Source: Paenibacillus humicus NBRC 102415
GTDB taxonomy: Bacteria; Bacillota; Bacilli; Paenibacillales; Paenibacillaceae
Length of the DNA: 64,000 bases
Direction of reading: 5' to 3'
Assembly: GCF_004000905.1 (NCBI RefSeq)
Contig: NZ_BIMD01000031.1
Span: 1 to 64,000, forward strand
Below are positions 44,396-53,894 of the stretch, piece by piece. A program made the position numbers and the translations under genes. Each line of letters starts with the position of its first letter. Position 1 is the stretch's first letter. A model generated the notes under the pieces. It was not told the DNA's origin and made no database searches. It saw nothing but the letters and a program-made list of their open reading frames with translations.

Positions 44396-44498
44396 ATGTA
44401 TAACGTGGATATTTATTGTCCTTATTTGAACCTACTATACCGAACTTGGGGGAGGAAGTAAAACTCCCCTGCGGCACAAGGCGCTTGCGCAAGCAGAA

Positions 44499-44525
44499 AA
44501 GGGCTTTCCCGCGAAGGAAAGCCTT
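44499..44525 (-). terminator. terminator of the AraC gene
   Basis: Stem AAGGCTTTCC/GGAAAGCCCTT (minus strand) with a short loop, followed by TTTTC on the minus strand. Confidence 0.65.
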
Positions 44526-44527
44526 GC

Positions 44528-45445
44528 CTAGCCGCCCGCTCCTTCCTGCTCCTGCTTCCGGTACTGGCTCGGAGTCAGGCCGGTCCAGCGGCGGAACTGG
44601 CGGGAGAAATGATGGACCGAACGGAAGCCGAGCTGCTCGGAGACGGTGTAGACGTTGAGATTGGAGATGGCGAGCAGCTCCTTGGCTTTGCTCCATTTGC
44701 GCCGGGTCAAATATTGGCGGGGGGAGAGGCCGTAGACATGGACAAAAATCCGGCACAGCTGGCTGCGGCTGATTCCCATCTCCGCCGCGATCGCCGACAC
44801 GGACGGGGTCTCCGACCCGTCGGCCGTCAGCCGCTTCTCCGCGGCATGGGCGATGTCGAGCGCATAGGCCGATGCCGTCAGGCCGTGATTGCCTTCCGGC
44901 TGCGGAATCTCTTCCAGCAGGCGGATGACCTCGCCCAGTATCGCCAGGATCGCGGACTGGAAGGCAAGCTGCTGATGCAGCCCGAGCGGGATGGCTTGGC
45001 TGCGGGGGCCGCTGTCCGGGAGGGCCGAATCTCGATCGCCGATGAGCTGCTGCCCGAGCAGGCTCTCCAGTCCGGCCACGCAGCCGGGCAGTCCGCTGTC
45101 GGAGGCATGGCTTCCGGGAATGAGCCGGAACGGTGCGGCTCCCAGCCGGCCGCGCACTTCCAGATCGTCGAGGTCGAAGTGGAAGTTGAAGAAGGCGAGC
45201 GGACCCGTGCCGGCATTGGCCAGAGTATGGCTGACGCCGGGACGCAGCAGGAACCAGTCGCCCGGAGCGAGCGGAACGGAGCCGCCCTGCATTTCCTGCA
45301 CCGCCGAGCCGTCCATGCAGCAGAACAGCTCATAGAGATGATGATGATGCTTGTCATAGGACCAGCCGGCCGGCTTGAGGCCGAAATGGCAGCCATACAG
45401 CTGCAAGGTGTCGGATCGGTTTTGGAAGGCGAACAAGCGCTCCAT
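44528..45445 (-). CDS. AraC-family regulator (cupin sensor)
   Basis: 305 aa. The N-terminal AraC cupin has HHHHLYELFCCMDG near 35 and LAPGDWFLLRPGVSHTL, a sugar-binding fold. The C-terminal double HTH is AAEMGISRSQLCRIFVHVYG then LNVYTVSEQLGFRSVHHFSR (about 205-290). It is divergent from the beta-galactosidase/phosphoesterase pair, so it is the expected activator of those genes in response to a galactoside. Confidence 0.9.
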   Translation of the reverse strand: MERLFAFQNRSDTLQLYGCHFGLKPAGWSYDKHHHHLYELFCCMDGSAVQEMQGGSVPLAPGDWFLLRPGVSHTLANAGTGPLAFFNFHFDLDDLEVRGRLGAAPFRLIPGSHASDSGLPGCVAGLESLLGQQLIGDRDSALPDSGPRSQAIPLGLHQQLAFQSAILAILGEVIRLLEEIPQPEGNHGLTASAYALDIAHAAEKRLTADGSETPSVSAIAAEMGISRSQLCRIFVHVYGLSPRQYLTRRKWSKAKELLAISNLNVYTVSEQLGFRSVHHFSRQFRRWTGLTPSQYRKQEQEGAGG

Positions 45446-45650
45446 GCTGCATAGGCTCCTCTCGGGGGATGGATCTACGGTCGTGCATCTACAACCAGTA
45501 TAAGGGTCTCTTGCGACAAATGGTTAAGAAATTGCGGACTTTGTGCATTGTTGAAGTCGCTCCCAGCCCGATACGATAAGGGAAAGAACCGGACATGGCG
45601 CGGGCTGCCGAAGCATCGCCAGAAGTCCATCCCAAGGAGGAGCTGTCCGT

Positions 45651-47420
45651 ATGACCCGTCTGACCATTCAAGGTCCCAAGCTGATGCTGGGAAATCAGGA
45701 GATCCGCATCCTTTCCGGCGCGATCCATTACTTCCGCGTGGTGCCGGAGTATTGGAGGGACCGGCTGCTGAAGCTGAAGGCGGCAGGCTTCAACACGGTG
45801 GAAACGTATGTGCCGTGGAATCTGCATGAGGCCGTAGAGGGCCGGTTCAACTTCGACGGTCTGGCGGACATCGAGCGCTATATCCGGACGGCGGGAGAGC
45901 TCGGACTGCATGTCATTGTCAGGCCGAGTCCTTATATTTGCGCGGAATGGGAGTTCGGGGGCATGCCCGCCTGGCTGCTGAAGGACGGGAACATGCGGCT
46001 GCGCTGCGCCTACAAGCCTTTTCTGGACAAGGTAGACGCCTATTACGACGAGCTGATCCCCAGGCTGGTGCCTCTGCTGACGACGAACGGCGGGCCGGTC
46101 ATCGCGATGCAGATTGAAAATGAATACGGAAGCTACGGCAACGACAAGGAATACTTGGCTCATCTGCGGGATGGCTTGATCAACCGCGGGGTGGACGTGC
46201 TGCTGTTCACCTCCGACGGTCCCTGCGACTTCATGCTGCAGGGCGGCATGGTGGACGGGGTATGGGAGACGGTCAACTTCGGCTCGCGCCCGGACGAGGC
46301 GTTCGGAGATCTGCTGAAGGCGCAGCCGGATCAGCCGCTCATGTGCATGGAGTATTGGAACGGCTGGTTCGACCACTGGGGCGAGGAGCATCATACCCGC
46401 GACGCCGCCGACACGGCACAGGTGCTGGATGAAATGCTGGCCGCCGGAGCTTCGGTCAACTTCTACATGTTCCACGGCGGCACGAACTTCGGCTTCTACA
46501 GCGGGGCCAACCACGGCGAGAAGTTCGAGCCGACGATCACGAGCTATGACTACGATGTCCTCGTGAGCGAATCGGGGGAGATCACGGATAAGTTCCATGC
46601 GGTGCGCGAGGTGATCGGCAAGTACGCGGAGCTTGGTCCGCTGGAGCTGCCGGAGCCTATCCCGAGCAAGGGCTACGGCAAGGTGAGCCTGACGGAGCGG
46701 GCGCCGCTGTTCTCCGTCCTGGACAGCCTTTCCGCCCCGGTGACACGCGCCTGCCCCGAGACGATGGAGCAGCTTGGGCAGAATTACGGCTTCATTTTGT
46801 ACACGACGCATCTGTCCGGACCGCGGGGAGAGAGCCGCCTGACGGCGCAGGAGGTGCGGGACCGAGCGATGGTGTTCGTGGACGGCGAGTACAAGGGGAC
46901 GCTGGAGCGCTGGAATCCGGAGCGGGAGGTGAGCTTCTCCGTGCCCGAGGGAGGCGTGACCGTAAGCCTGCTCGTGGAAAATATGGGCCGCATCAACTAC
47001 GGTCCGCTGCTCAAGGATCCGAAAGGCGTCACCGAGGGCATCCGCTTCGGCCAGCAGTTTCTGTACGGATGGACGATCCGTTCGCTGCCGCTGGAGGATC
47101 TGTCCGGAATCAGTTACGGGCCGTCCGGCGCGGATGCCGCCGTTGAAGCCTCTGCGAACGAGCCGGCCTTCTACCGCGGTGGGTTCGAGGTGGAGGGAGA
47201 GCCGGCGGATACGTTCCTGAACGTGAAAGGCTGGACCAAAGGCGTCGCCTGCATCAACGGCTTCAATCTGGGCCGCTACTGGGAGATCGGTCCGCAGGGG
47301 ACGCTGTATATCCCGGCTCCGCTCCTGAAGTCCGGCCGCAACGAGCTGGTGCTTTTCGAGCTGCATGGCGCCGCCGCCGCGGAGGTCGAGCTCCAGGATC
47401 GTCCCGTACTGCAGATCTAG
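45651..47420 (+). CDS. glycoside hydrolase family 35 beta-galactosidase
   Basis: 589 aa, cytoplasmic (no signal peptide). The catalytic barrel has LSGAIHYFRVVPEYW (21-35), YVPWNLHE, RPSPYICAEWEFGGMP, acid/base E158 in IENEYGSYG and nucleophile E234 in CMEYWNGWFDHWG, then FHGGTNFGF. C-terminal beta-sandwich domains (about 380-589) contain MGRINYGP and KGVACINGFNLGRYW, the galactose-binding-like ends of GH35. AAGGAGGA precedes the ATG. Cleaves terminal beta-galactose from small galactosides after uptake. Confidence 0.95.
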   Translation: MTRLTIQGPKLMLGNQEIRILSGAIHYFRVVPEYWRDRLLKLKAAGFNTVETYVPWNLHEAVEGRFNFDGLADIERYIRTAGELGLHVIVRPSPYICAEWEFGGMPAWLLKDGNMRLRCAYKPFLDKVDAYYDELIPRLVPLLTTNGGPVIAMQIENEYGSYGNDKEYLAHLRDGLINRGVDVLLFTSDGPCDFMLQGGMVDGVWETVNFGSRPDEAFGDLLKAQPDQPLMCMEYWNGWFDHWGEEHHTRDAADTAQVLDEMLAAGASVNFYMFHGGTNFGFYSGANHGEKFEPTITSYDYDVLVSESGEITDKFHAVREVIGKYAELGPLELPEPIPSKGYGKVSLTERAPLFSVLDSLSAPVTRACPETMEQLGQNYGFILYTTHLSGPRGESRLTAQEVRDRAMVFVDGEYKGTLERWNPEREVSFSVPEGGVTVSLLVENMGRINYGPLLKDPKGVTEGIRFGQQFLYGWTIRSLPLEDLSGISYGPSGADAAVEASANEPAFYRGGFEVEGEPADTFLNVKGWTKGVACINGFNLGRYWEIGPQGTLYIPAPLLKSGRNELVLFELHGAAAAEVELQDRPVLQI

Positions 47421-47597
47421 GCCGGACAAGCAGGGCCGATCGTGCAGGGCAAGCAAGGCATGCCATCTCGTTCATCGTACTGCCGGTCAAGACGGCGGGA
47501 GGAAAAGGCGCCATGGCCGCCGAAAGCCATACGGTAGGAATCATGCGCTCGGAGCGCATTGAAGCTTGTGGGAATGAGATGAAGGAGGTTGGCGGAG

Positions 47598-48554
47598 ATG
47601 GGCAGCAGCTTGCGGTTCCGCAAGGACGGCACGTTCAAGATCGTTCAATTCACGGATACTCATTGGCAAAATGGAGAGGCTGAGGATCAGCTGACCCGTT
47701 CCTTGATGGAAAGGGTGCTCAAGGCGGAGCGGCCGGATCTCATCGTCTTCACGGGCGATCTGATCTTCAGCCTGCATTGCCGAGACCCGCTGAGCTCGGT
47801 GCGCGAAGTCGTCTCCGCTGCGGCGGAGAGCGGCATTCCCTGGGCTGCGGTGCTCGGCAACCATGACGCCGAGGAAGGCTGCGGCGTCAGCCGCGAGGCG
47901 GTGCTGCGGGAGCTGATGGCTGCCGGCGGCAGCGTCACGGGTCATGAGCCGGGCATCGGCGGCTGGGGCAATTACGACCATGCCGTGTTAGGCGTTGACG
48001 GCAAGCCCGCCGCGTCGCTGTACTTCCTGGACAGCGGCGATTACTCCCGCGTCGATCGGATTCCCGGCTACGGCTGGATCGGCCGGGACCAGACGGAATG
48101 GTACCTGTCCCGCTCGGCGGAGCATAGGAAGCTCGGCGGGGGCGAGCCTTTGCCGTCGCTGGCCTTCTTCCACATTCCTCTGCCGGAGTACAACGCGGCC
48201 TGGGAGTCCGGCTCCTGCTCGGGCAACAAGCATGAGCGGGTATGCTGCGCCGAGGTGAACGGCGGCTTTTTCGCCGCGATGGCGGAGGCCGGCGACGTGA
48301 TCGGAACCTTTTGCGGCCATGACCACATCAATGACTACTCGGGCGAATGGCTCGGCATCCGCCTCTCCTACGGACGGGCGTCGGGTTATGCCACCTATGG
48401 CCGGGAGGGCTTCCAGCGCGGAGCCCGCGTCATTCGGCTGACGGAGGGAAGCCGGGAGTTCGAGTCCTGGCTGCGGCTGGAGGATGGGACAGTCGAACGG
48501 CAGAGGGCGAGCGAGGCCCTGGATGACGCCAGCCCGCAGCATTTGAATTTATAA
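47598..48554 (+). CDS. calcineurin-like metallophosphoesterase
   Basis: 318 aa from ATG 47598, with AAGGAGG 9 nt upstream. Metal-binding motifs: FTDTHWQ (D-x-H), FTGDLIF (GD), GNHDAEEG (GNHD), FHIPLPEY (H), GHDHIND (GHDH). This is the YkuE/Purple-acid-like family of cytoplasmic phosphoesterases often found with glycosidase genes. It follows the GH35 gene by 177 bases and could share its AraC control. Substrate unknown. Confidence 0.85.
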   Translation: MGSSLRFRKDGTFKIVQFTDTHWQNGEAEDQLTRSLMERVLKAERPDLIVFTGDLIFSLHCRDPLSSVREVVSAAAESGIPWAAVLGNHDAEEGCGVSREAVLRELMAAGGSVTGHEPGIGGWGNYDHAVLGVDGKPAASLYFLDSGDYSRVDRIPGYGWIGRDQTEWYLSRSAEHRKLGGGEPLPSLAFFHIPLPEYNAAWESGSCSGNKHERVCCAEVNGGFFAAMAEAGDVIGTFCGHDHINDYSGEWLGIRLSYGRASGYATYGREGFQRGARVIRLTEGSREFESWLRLEDGTVERQRASEALDDASPQHLNL

Positions 48555-48688
48555 GGGCTTCAACCGCTTGAACTCCTTTTAGGGCCTCTTCAGAGCAACG
48601 ATTCTTTTAGGTTTCTGTCATGCGGCTATAGAGGGGTATTCCCGGGTAATACGGCCCTTTTATCATTGAAACGGCGATGTCCTAGACT

Positions 48689-48716
48689 AAAAGTCCCCAT
48701 TTCGGGACTTTTTTTC
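48689..48716 (+). terminator. terminator after the phosphoesterase
   Basis: Stem AAAAGTCCC/GGGACTTTT with loop CATTTC, then TTTTC. Confidence 0.8.
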
Positions 48717-48809
48717 TCCTTTCGAACATATGTTCGCATACCAATTCTCTATAAGCGGCGTTTTTATCTTGCAGGGATTCGTACATACTCGAGGAGGACA
48801 TCATTTTTT

Positions 48810-49478
48810 ATGATTCCAACCGTAACCTTTACATACGCATGGAGCCGTCCATACTTGCCGGCGGACGGAGCAGAGAAAGTTCAACTGATCCTAGAAGCTC
48901 AAGGAGCCGCAAGCGGTCAGCCGGCCTCGGAGAAGGTGAAAGATCCCGTCGCCCATGACATGCAGGCTTCCGACCTGTTCCGGGAGGAGCTCCAAAGCCG
49001 GCTTGCGATTGCCGCACGCAAAGTGAAGCTGACGCTCCAGCCCTCGGATTACATCCGGTTTGACGGCATTACAGGCTTTGCCGCGGAGGATATTTTCGGC
49101 GAAAAAATTATCCATGCCGGAGATATTTACCACAAAGAATATAAAAGCATTTTGGTAGAGCTGGAAATCATGCCGCATCGGACGGGGACCCACCCGGTCA
49201 TGCTCATGGAAATGGAGTACAAGAACGGAACCTGCGGCTCCTTCACCAGCTCGTTTACGTTGGAGGTTACCGCTGAATTCACCCGGGATCCGGAGCTGCT
49301 GAAGCTGCCTCCCCATGCCGATTTGAATCGACGGATCCGATCCCTCCAGCAGGCTGGAGAGGCCGAACGCCGAATAGCGGAAGCCGGAAACGCGGAAGGC
49401 ATGGAGGCCTTCCGGCCGGTTCTGCTTCCGTCCGGATGGGGCCGGGTGTCAGCAGCGGGCACGATGATTCGGTTTTGA
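48810..49478 (+). CDS. vWA-type protein lacking its vWA core (probable internal deletion)
   Basis: 222 aa from ATG 48810, with GAGGAGGA about 11 nt upstream. The start (VTFTYAWSRPYLPADGAEKV) resembles the N-terminus of Firmicute vWA proteins, and the last 100 residues (GEKIIHAGDIYHKEYKSIL, VELEIMPHRTGTHPVMLMEM) resemble their C-terminal beta-sandwich. The vWA domain with its DxSxS metal site, which should lie between, is missing at about residue 32-60. The reading frame is intact. Either a stable truncated form or a decaying gene. Confidence 0.5.
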   Translation: MIPTVTFTYAWSRPYLPADGAEKVQLILEAQGAASGQPASEKVKDPVAHDMQASDLFREELQSRLAIAARKVKLTLQPSDYIRFDGITGFAAEDIFGEKIIHAGDIYHKEYKSILVELEIMPHRTGTHPVMLMEMEYKNGTCGSFTSSFTLEVTAEFTRDPELLKLPPHADLNRRIRSLQQAGEAERRIAEAGNAEGMEAFRPVLLPSGWGRVSAAGTMIRF

Positions 49479-49507
49479 CCTTCCTGCAACGCGCTTTATC
49501 CATGTCC

Positions 49508-49531
49508 AGACCGCCCCCAGGCGGTCTATTT
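49508..49531. terminator. terminator hairpin
   Basis: Perfect 8-bp stem AGACCGCC/GGCGGTCT with loop CCCA, then ATTTTC. It lies between the vWA-like gene and the convergent small membrane gene. Confidence 0.65.
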
Positions 49532-49545
49532 TCAATTCGGGCTCT

Positions 49546-49719
49546 CTACGTATCCTCCTTGCTGCGCCTTTGCTCCTTCTGCCAGCGATCCCACTTGCTG
49601 TTCAGCAGTCTTAACTGGGAATCGATGCTTATGACACCGAGAATGAGCACGATGAGAGCAGCGAAAATAAACACATTCAATCGAATCGCCTCCCTATATA
49701 TGGAAATAGTTGGATTCAT
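49546..49719 (-). CDS. small single-pass membrane protein (57 aa)
   Basis: ATG 49719 to stop 49546. Residues 15-33 (NVFIFAALIVLILGVISI) are a clear membrane helix. A charged amphipathic tail follows (SKWDRWQKEQRRSKED). The ribosome site is weak. Small proteins of this design are common in Bacillaceae; no family recognised. Confidence 0.5.
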   Translation of the reverse strand: MNPTISIYREAIRLNVFIFAALIVLILGVISIDSQLRLLNSKWDRWQKEQRRSKEDT

Positions 49720-49884
49720 TTTATCATCTCGGAAGAGGTGAGAATAGGGGACTAACGGTTTCTTGAGTAATCGAAGCCGGACCGGACGGACATTCGCCAG
49801 CGCCATTTTCCCCAAGCCGCCTAGTTGTGGTAGGGTAGAAGGAGAGGTTTTGCAGCCAGAGCAGGGATCGGAGGATTCGGCACG

Positions 49885-50916
49885 ATGAAACAAGTACAAG
49901 CATTCGGCCCGCAGGATCTGCGGGTCGTGGATGTGCCTGAACCGGCCGCTGGAGCCGGCGAGGTCATCGTCGAGGTGCGGGCATGCGGCATCTGCGGCTC
50001 GGATAAATGGTTCTGGAATGTCGAGAGGCATTCCGAATACGTCGCCGGCCATGAGGTTGCCGGTCTCGTGACGGCAGTCGGCCCTGGCGTCCGCTCGCTG
50101 CAGCCGGGAGACCGCGTCGCGGTCAACAATGTGAAAGGCTGCGGGGAATGCCCGGCATGCCTGGAGGGAGCCTTCATCCGCTGTCCGAATACAGTGGAGC
50201 ATATGGGTTTCGGCTTCTCCGAGCGCATCGCCGTGCCGGAGCGCAACTGCCTGCTGCTGGACCCGTCGCTCAGCTACGAGCAAGGAGCGCTCCTCTTCGA
50301 CAACTGGGGAACGCCTTATTCGGCTCTGGCGAGAACATCGATGGGACCGGGCGACTGGGCGGCCGTCACCGGCTGCGGCCCGATCGGGCTGGCGGCCATC
50401 GGCCTCGCTGTCCAGCGCGGCGCGCGGGTGGCGGCGGTGGATCCCATCGCGGAGAGGCGCCAGTATGCCATCGCGATGGGCGCCGAGCTCGCTCTTGATC
50501 CGGCCGCCGGCGATCACGGCCTGGATGCGGAGCTGCGGGACTTTACCGGGGGCCATGGGCTCGACTATGTCGTGGAATGCTCGGGCAGAAGCTCCAGCTA
50601 TGAGCTTGCTTTCCGGGCGCTCGCCATGCGCGGCACGATCGTGGCGATAGGCGAGCATGCGCGGGTAACGTTTGATTCCAGCGACCTTATCCACAGGCAT
50701 TATACGATCGTCGGCTCGCTGTATTCCGGCATGACGGACGGCGAGGAAGTGCAGAAGCTGATGGTGCGCGGCGAGATCGACCCGATCCGAATCGTGACGC
50801 ATCGATTTGGCCTGGAAGACATTCCGCAGCGATTCGGCCAGGTGTTCGAGGCGTCCGGAGGACTCATGAAATCGGTCGTCGTGAACGGCGGCGGCAGCGG
50901 AGCTGGCAGGATCTAG
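49885..50916 (+). CDS. zinc-dependent MDR alcohol/polyol dehydrogenase
   Basis: 343 aa. Catalytic zinc ligands: Cys in ACGICGSDKW (about 35) and GHEVAG (about 57). Structural zinc Cys set C-x2-C-x2-C-x7-C at about 92-106 (CGECPACLEGAFIRC). The Rossmann motif is VTGCGPIGLAA near 170. The protein resembles the galactitol-1-phosphate/threonine dehydrogenase branch. No close operon partner. The substrate is unassigned. Confidence 0.88.
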   Translation: MKQVQAFGPQDLRVVDVPEPAAGAGEVIVEVRACGICGSDKWFWNVERHSEYVAGHEVAGLVTAVGPGVRSLQPGDRVAVNNVKGCGECPACLEGAFIRCPNTVEHMGFGFSERIAVPERNCLLLDPSLSYEQGALLFDNWGTPYSALARTSMGPGDWAAVTGCGPIGLAAIGLAVQRGARVAAVDPIAERRQYAIAMGAELALDPAAGDHGLDAELRDFTGGHGLDYVVECSGRSSSYELAFRALAMRGTIVAIGEHARVTFDSSDLIHRHYTIVGSLYSGMTDGEEVQKLMVRGEIDPIRIVTHRFGLEDIPQRFGQVFEASGGLMKSVVVNGGGSGAGRI

Positions 50917-51117
50917 TTTCCATAGAGGGGACGAAGGGATGCCAAAGACGGACGCTTTCGGAATAGCATTCATATAAATACGGATAATCCAAGGAGATTA
51001 CTTGCATTTTCCTCTGGATGGGCGTATCTTTCTTTCTACAGAACAATGAACAGCAGACCTTGGCCGTCCTGCCTCCTAGCGGGACGCCAGCTTGATTAGG
51101 AATAAGGAGGGACCAGG

Positions 51118-51462
51118 ATGCAGCTCATCAACGCGCTTGAAGTTCAGCGCCGCATCGACCAGTTGAAGGATCAGGACATTTATCTTCACCTTGAAATGAC
51201 GACGGGCGCTTACGCGTCCCATAACGATAGCTCGAAACACCCGGCGGCGACCTTCATCAGCAATGCCTCCATTCAATATTCGCAGGGCTCGATTTCGGGT
51301 GTCGGGCCCTTCCGGGTCGGCCTGAAGATGGAGCGGGGATGGGTGTACTCCGAAGGACTGACCCATTACGAAGAGACCGAGCCGGAGCGGCTGATCATGG
51401 CCGGCCATGACAGCGCGGGCAAGCTGGTCGTGGCGCTGCAGCTGAGCCGGGAGCCGTTCTGA
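51118..51462 (+). CDS. yojF: YojF family protein (DUF1806)
   Basis: 114 aa. The whole length matches the small YojF family (QDIYLHLEMTTGAYASHND, GPFRVGLKMERGWVYSEGLT). In Bacillus it is paired with yojG (bshB2), exactly as here, where the next gene overlaps or abuts it. Its role is unknown but the fixed partnership suggests a function in bacillithiol metabolism. AAGGAGGGAC is the ribosome site. Confidence 0.9.
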   Translation: MQLINALEVQRRIDQLKDQDIYLHLEMTTGAYASHNDSSKHPAATFISNASIQYSQGSISGVGPFRVGLKMERGWVYSEGLTHYEETEPERLIMAGHDSAGKLVVALQLSREPF

Positions 51463-51488
51463 TGACGGCGGAGAAAGGAGAGTCCGGT

Positions 51489-52139
51489 ATGAACAAACGT
51501 ATACTAGTCGTGCTCCCTCACCCCGATGACGAATGCTTCGGTCTGTCGGGCACGCTGGCCAAAATGATCCGGGAAGGCGCCGAGGTCACCTACGCCTGCC
51601 TGACGCTCGGTGAAATGGCGCGTACAATGGGCATTCCGCCATTTGCGAACCGGGTTACGCTGCCTCAGGTGCGCAAGCTGGAGCTGGAGGCTTCGTGCCG
51701 CATCATCGGCATCCAGGATCTGCGCCTGCTCGGCTTCCACGACAAGACGATCGAGTTCGAGGAGCGGGAGCTGCTGGACGGCAGCATCGGCGCCATTCTG
51801 CAGGAGCTGAAGCCGGATATCGTATTCACCTTCTACCCGGGCTACAGCGTGCATCCGGATCACGACGCGACCGGCGCAGCCGTCGTGCGCGTCATCGGAG
51901 GCCTTCCGGAGAAGGATCGGCCCGTCGTGTACTGCATGGCTTTCGCGAGAGATCATCAGCTGGCCATCGGCATGCCGGACACCCAATTCGATGTGGGCGA
52001 CTATTTGAAGCAGAAGATCGGCTCCATTCAGGCGCATCGCTCCCAGTTCCAGGTTCCGGGGCTGGATGACAAGAAGCCGTCCCGCGAAGTCCGGGAACGC
52101 TTTGGCACGGAGAGGTTCTGGACGTACCGATTTGAATAA
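51489..52139 (+). CDS. bshB2: bacillithiol biosynthesis deacetylase BshB2
   Basis: 216 aa from ATG 51489, 8 nt after AAAGGAGA; the upstream ATG at 51462 overlaps the yojF stop. LmbE-like zinc deacetylase: PHPDDECFG (zinc ligands H-x-D-D, about 13-16), TYACLTLGEMAR, and HPDHDATG (second zinc His near 131). Removes acetyl from GlcNAc-malate to give GlcN-malate for bacillithiol. The homologue BshB1 is not in this window. Confidence 0.92.
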   Translation: MNKRILVVLPHPDDECFGLSGTLAKMIREGAEVTYACLTLGEMARTMGIPPFANRVTLPQVRKLELEASCRIIGIQDLRLLGFHDKTIEFEERELLDGSIGAILQELKPDIVFTFYPGYSVHPDHDATGAAVVRVIGGLPEKDRPVVYCMAFARDHQLAIGMPDTQFDVGDYLKQKIGSIQAHRSQFQVPGLDDKKPSREVRERFGTERFWTYRFE

Positions 52140-52146
52140 CGGCAGC

Positions 52147-52179
52147 AGAGACCGTCCTTTTCAGGGCGGTCTCTATTCT
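52147..52179 (+). terminator. terminator after bshB2
   Basis: Stem AGAGACCGTCC/GGGCGGTCTCT with loop TTTTCA, then ATTCTTTT. Confidence 0.75.
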
Positions 52180-52267
52180 TTTGCTCTCGGCCAGCCGATA
52201 AGTGGAAGGAGGAAGGAATTTCAATCCTTTCCAGAAGAAGCTCGAACTCAGGGGGTAAAAAGAAAGC

Positions 52268-52918
52268 ATGAACAAACAACTCTTCATCGGCGCCGTGGTT
52301 GCGCTTAGCTTGACGCTCTCCGCCTGCGGCGGCAAAAATGATCCGGCTGCGTCCACTGGGCCGCAAGCATCCGCGCCGGCGGCTTCGGTGACACCGGCTG
52401 CGGACGGCGACGCCGGGAAGGACGCAGGCAAGGTCGAGGTCGACAAGGGACTTTTCCATAATGAAATCACGATTCCGGCGTCCATGCTGGAGGGGCAGGA
52501 TCTGGACGCCGTCATCGCGAAGGCGAAGGAAGACGGCGTCAAGGAAGCGACTAAGAACGAAGACGGCTCCGTGACCTACAAAATGACCAAGGATGTCTAC
52601 GGCAAGATGATCGGCAGCATGAAGGACAACCTGCTGGAGGGCATCGAGGAGCTGAAGAGCGGCAAGGACTTCGCCTCGGTCAAGGATATCGAGCATAACG
52701 ATTCCTTCACGGAGTACACGCTCGTCGTGGACAAGGCCGCCTACGAAGGGAGCTTCGACGCATTCGCCGCTCTTGGCGTCGCTTTGCCGTCCATGCTTTA
52801 TCAAGTGTACAGCGGAACGGCTGCGGACAAGACGAAGGTCACCGTCCATATTCAGGACCAGGCATCGGGCGAAGTGTTCAACACGGTCGTATATCCCGAC
52901 GCGATGAAAAACGGCTGA
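52268..52918 (+). CDS. putative lipoprotein
   Basis: 216 aa. Lipobox LSAC-G with the lipidated Cys at about residue 20 after a hydrophobic signal. An Ala/Pro-rich linker leads to an alpha/beta domain (KVEVDKGLFHNEITIPASML and on) with VTYKMTKDVYGKMIGSMKD. I do not recognise the domain. It probably sits on the outer face of the membrane. Confidence 0.75.
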   Translation: MNKQLFIGAVVALSLTLSACGGKNDPAASTGPQASAPAASVTPAADGDAGKDAGKVEVDKGLFHNEITIPASMLEGQDLDAVIAKAKEDGVKEATKNEDGSVTYKMTKDVYGKMIGSMKDNLLEGIEELKSGKDFASVKDIEHNDSFTEYTLVVDKAAYEGSFDAFAALGVALPSMLYQVYSGTAADKTKVTVHIQDQASGEVFNTVVYPDAMKNG

Positions 52919-52951
52919 TCGGCTGCAATGCGATGGCCGTCCAGATACGTC

Positions 52952-52988
52952 AAAAACCCGCCCCATCGAACGGGGCGGTTTTTTTTCG
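52952..52988. terminator. strong terminator
   Basis: AAAAACCCGCCCC pairs with GGGGCGGTTTTT (one bulged C), loop ATCGAAC, then further T. It serves the lipoprotein gene and probably the convergent isomerase gene. Confidence 0.85.
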
Positions 52989-52994
52989 CGCTGC

Positions 52995-53825
52995 TCAGAG
53001 CCGGATCCCGAGCTCCGCGGCCACGCCGCGGATATAGGCGGCTGCCTGCCGATAATCCTCGTTGGTCGACAGATGCTCGATGATCAGCGTCGTATCGGGA
53101 TGAAGCTTGTTCAGCTCCGCCAGGAAGATCCGGTAGTCCAGCGCTCCCGTGCCCGGGATGACCTCGTCCAGATGCACGGTCAGCTTGCTGCCGAGCCGGA
53201 TATCCTTGGCATGGCAATTGCGGATATGAGGTCCCAGCTTGCGGAAGAAGTCCTCGATCAGCTCCCCGTTCCGGTAATAGGCGCGAGGGCTGGAAATGAT
53301 GTTGACCGGATCGAAATGCACGCCGAATCCGGGGCGGTCGATCGCCCGGATCAGATCGAGATAGGAATCCGCGGAGTCCGGGAATACCCAGGGCATCATC
53401 TCCAGGGCGAATACGGTCCGCTCCGGCTTCACGGCGTCGATGATGCGGCGGGTCGTCTCGACGATCAGCTCGAACGTCTCGCTGCTGAAGTTGTCCGGAT
53501 CGGGGCCGTCCCATTGCGCGCCGCGCGATCCGGCGATGTTGACGCAGCAGCCCGCGCCGATATGCTCCGCAAGCTTCAGCCGCTCGATGCAATAAGCGAC
53601 CGCCCGGCTCCGCGTCTCCTCATCCCGGCTGATCGGATTGCTCCAGGCGCCCACCTCGGAGATGAGAATGTCGCGCCTGCCCGCAGCCTTCACATAATCG
53701 TCTACCTCGGCAAGGTCTTTGCCGTCCACCGGGCAGGGGGCGGCTCGGAATCCCGCTTCCGCCATCGCCTCCGACCAGCTCTCCGGGTTCATCTGCTCCA
53801 GAAACACTTGTCCGCCTAATCTCAT
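52995..53825 (-). CDS. sugar phosphate isomerase/epimerase (AP-endonuclease 2 TIM barrel)
   Basis: 276 aa from ATG 53825, which has AAAGGAAGGG upstream; the longer start at 53885 lacks a site. TIM-barrel motifs: LISEVGAWSNP, CCVNIAGSRG, FALEMMPW (metal Glu), GVHFDPVNI (metal Asp), CHAKDI (metal His) and IIEHLS (metal Glu). This IolE/IolI-like family isomerises or epimerises sugars. Two LacI-type operators and the divergent LacI gene point to control by a sugar. Confidence 0.87.
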   Translation of the reverse strand: MRLGGQVFLEQMNPESWSEAMAEAGFRAAPCPVDGKDLAEVDDYVKAAGRRDILISEVGAWSNPISRDEETRSRAVAYCIERLKLAEHIGAGCCVNIAGSRGAQWDGPDPDNFSSETFELIVETTRRIIDAVKPERTVFALEMMPWVFPDSADSYLDLIRAIDRPGFGVHFDPVNIISSPRAYYRNGELIEDFFRKLGPHIRNCHAKDIRLGSKLTVHLDEVIPGTGALDYRIFLAELNKLHPDTTLIIEHLSTNEDYRQAAAYIRGVAAELGIRL

Positions 53826-53894
53826 TCGCGATCCCTTCCTTTGCTTGCATCGTTTGTCGAGTCGGTCTGACATTCCGGCCGTCATCGTTTTCCG

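Noticed and set aside
45489-47456. 655-codon minus-strand frame opposite the GH35 gene
   Set aside because: Shadow of the catalytic GH35 frame; no ribosome site or recognisable domain.
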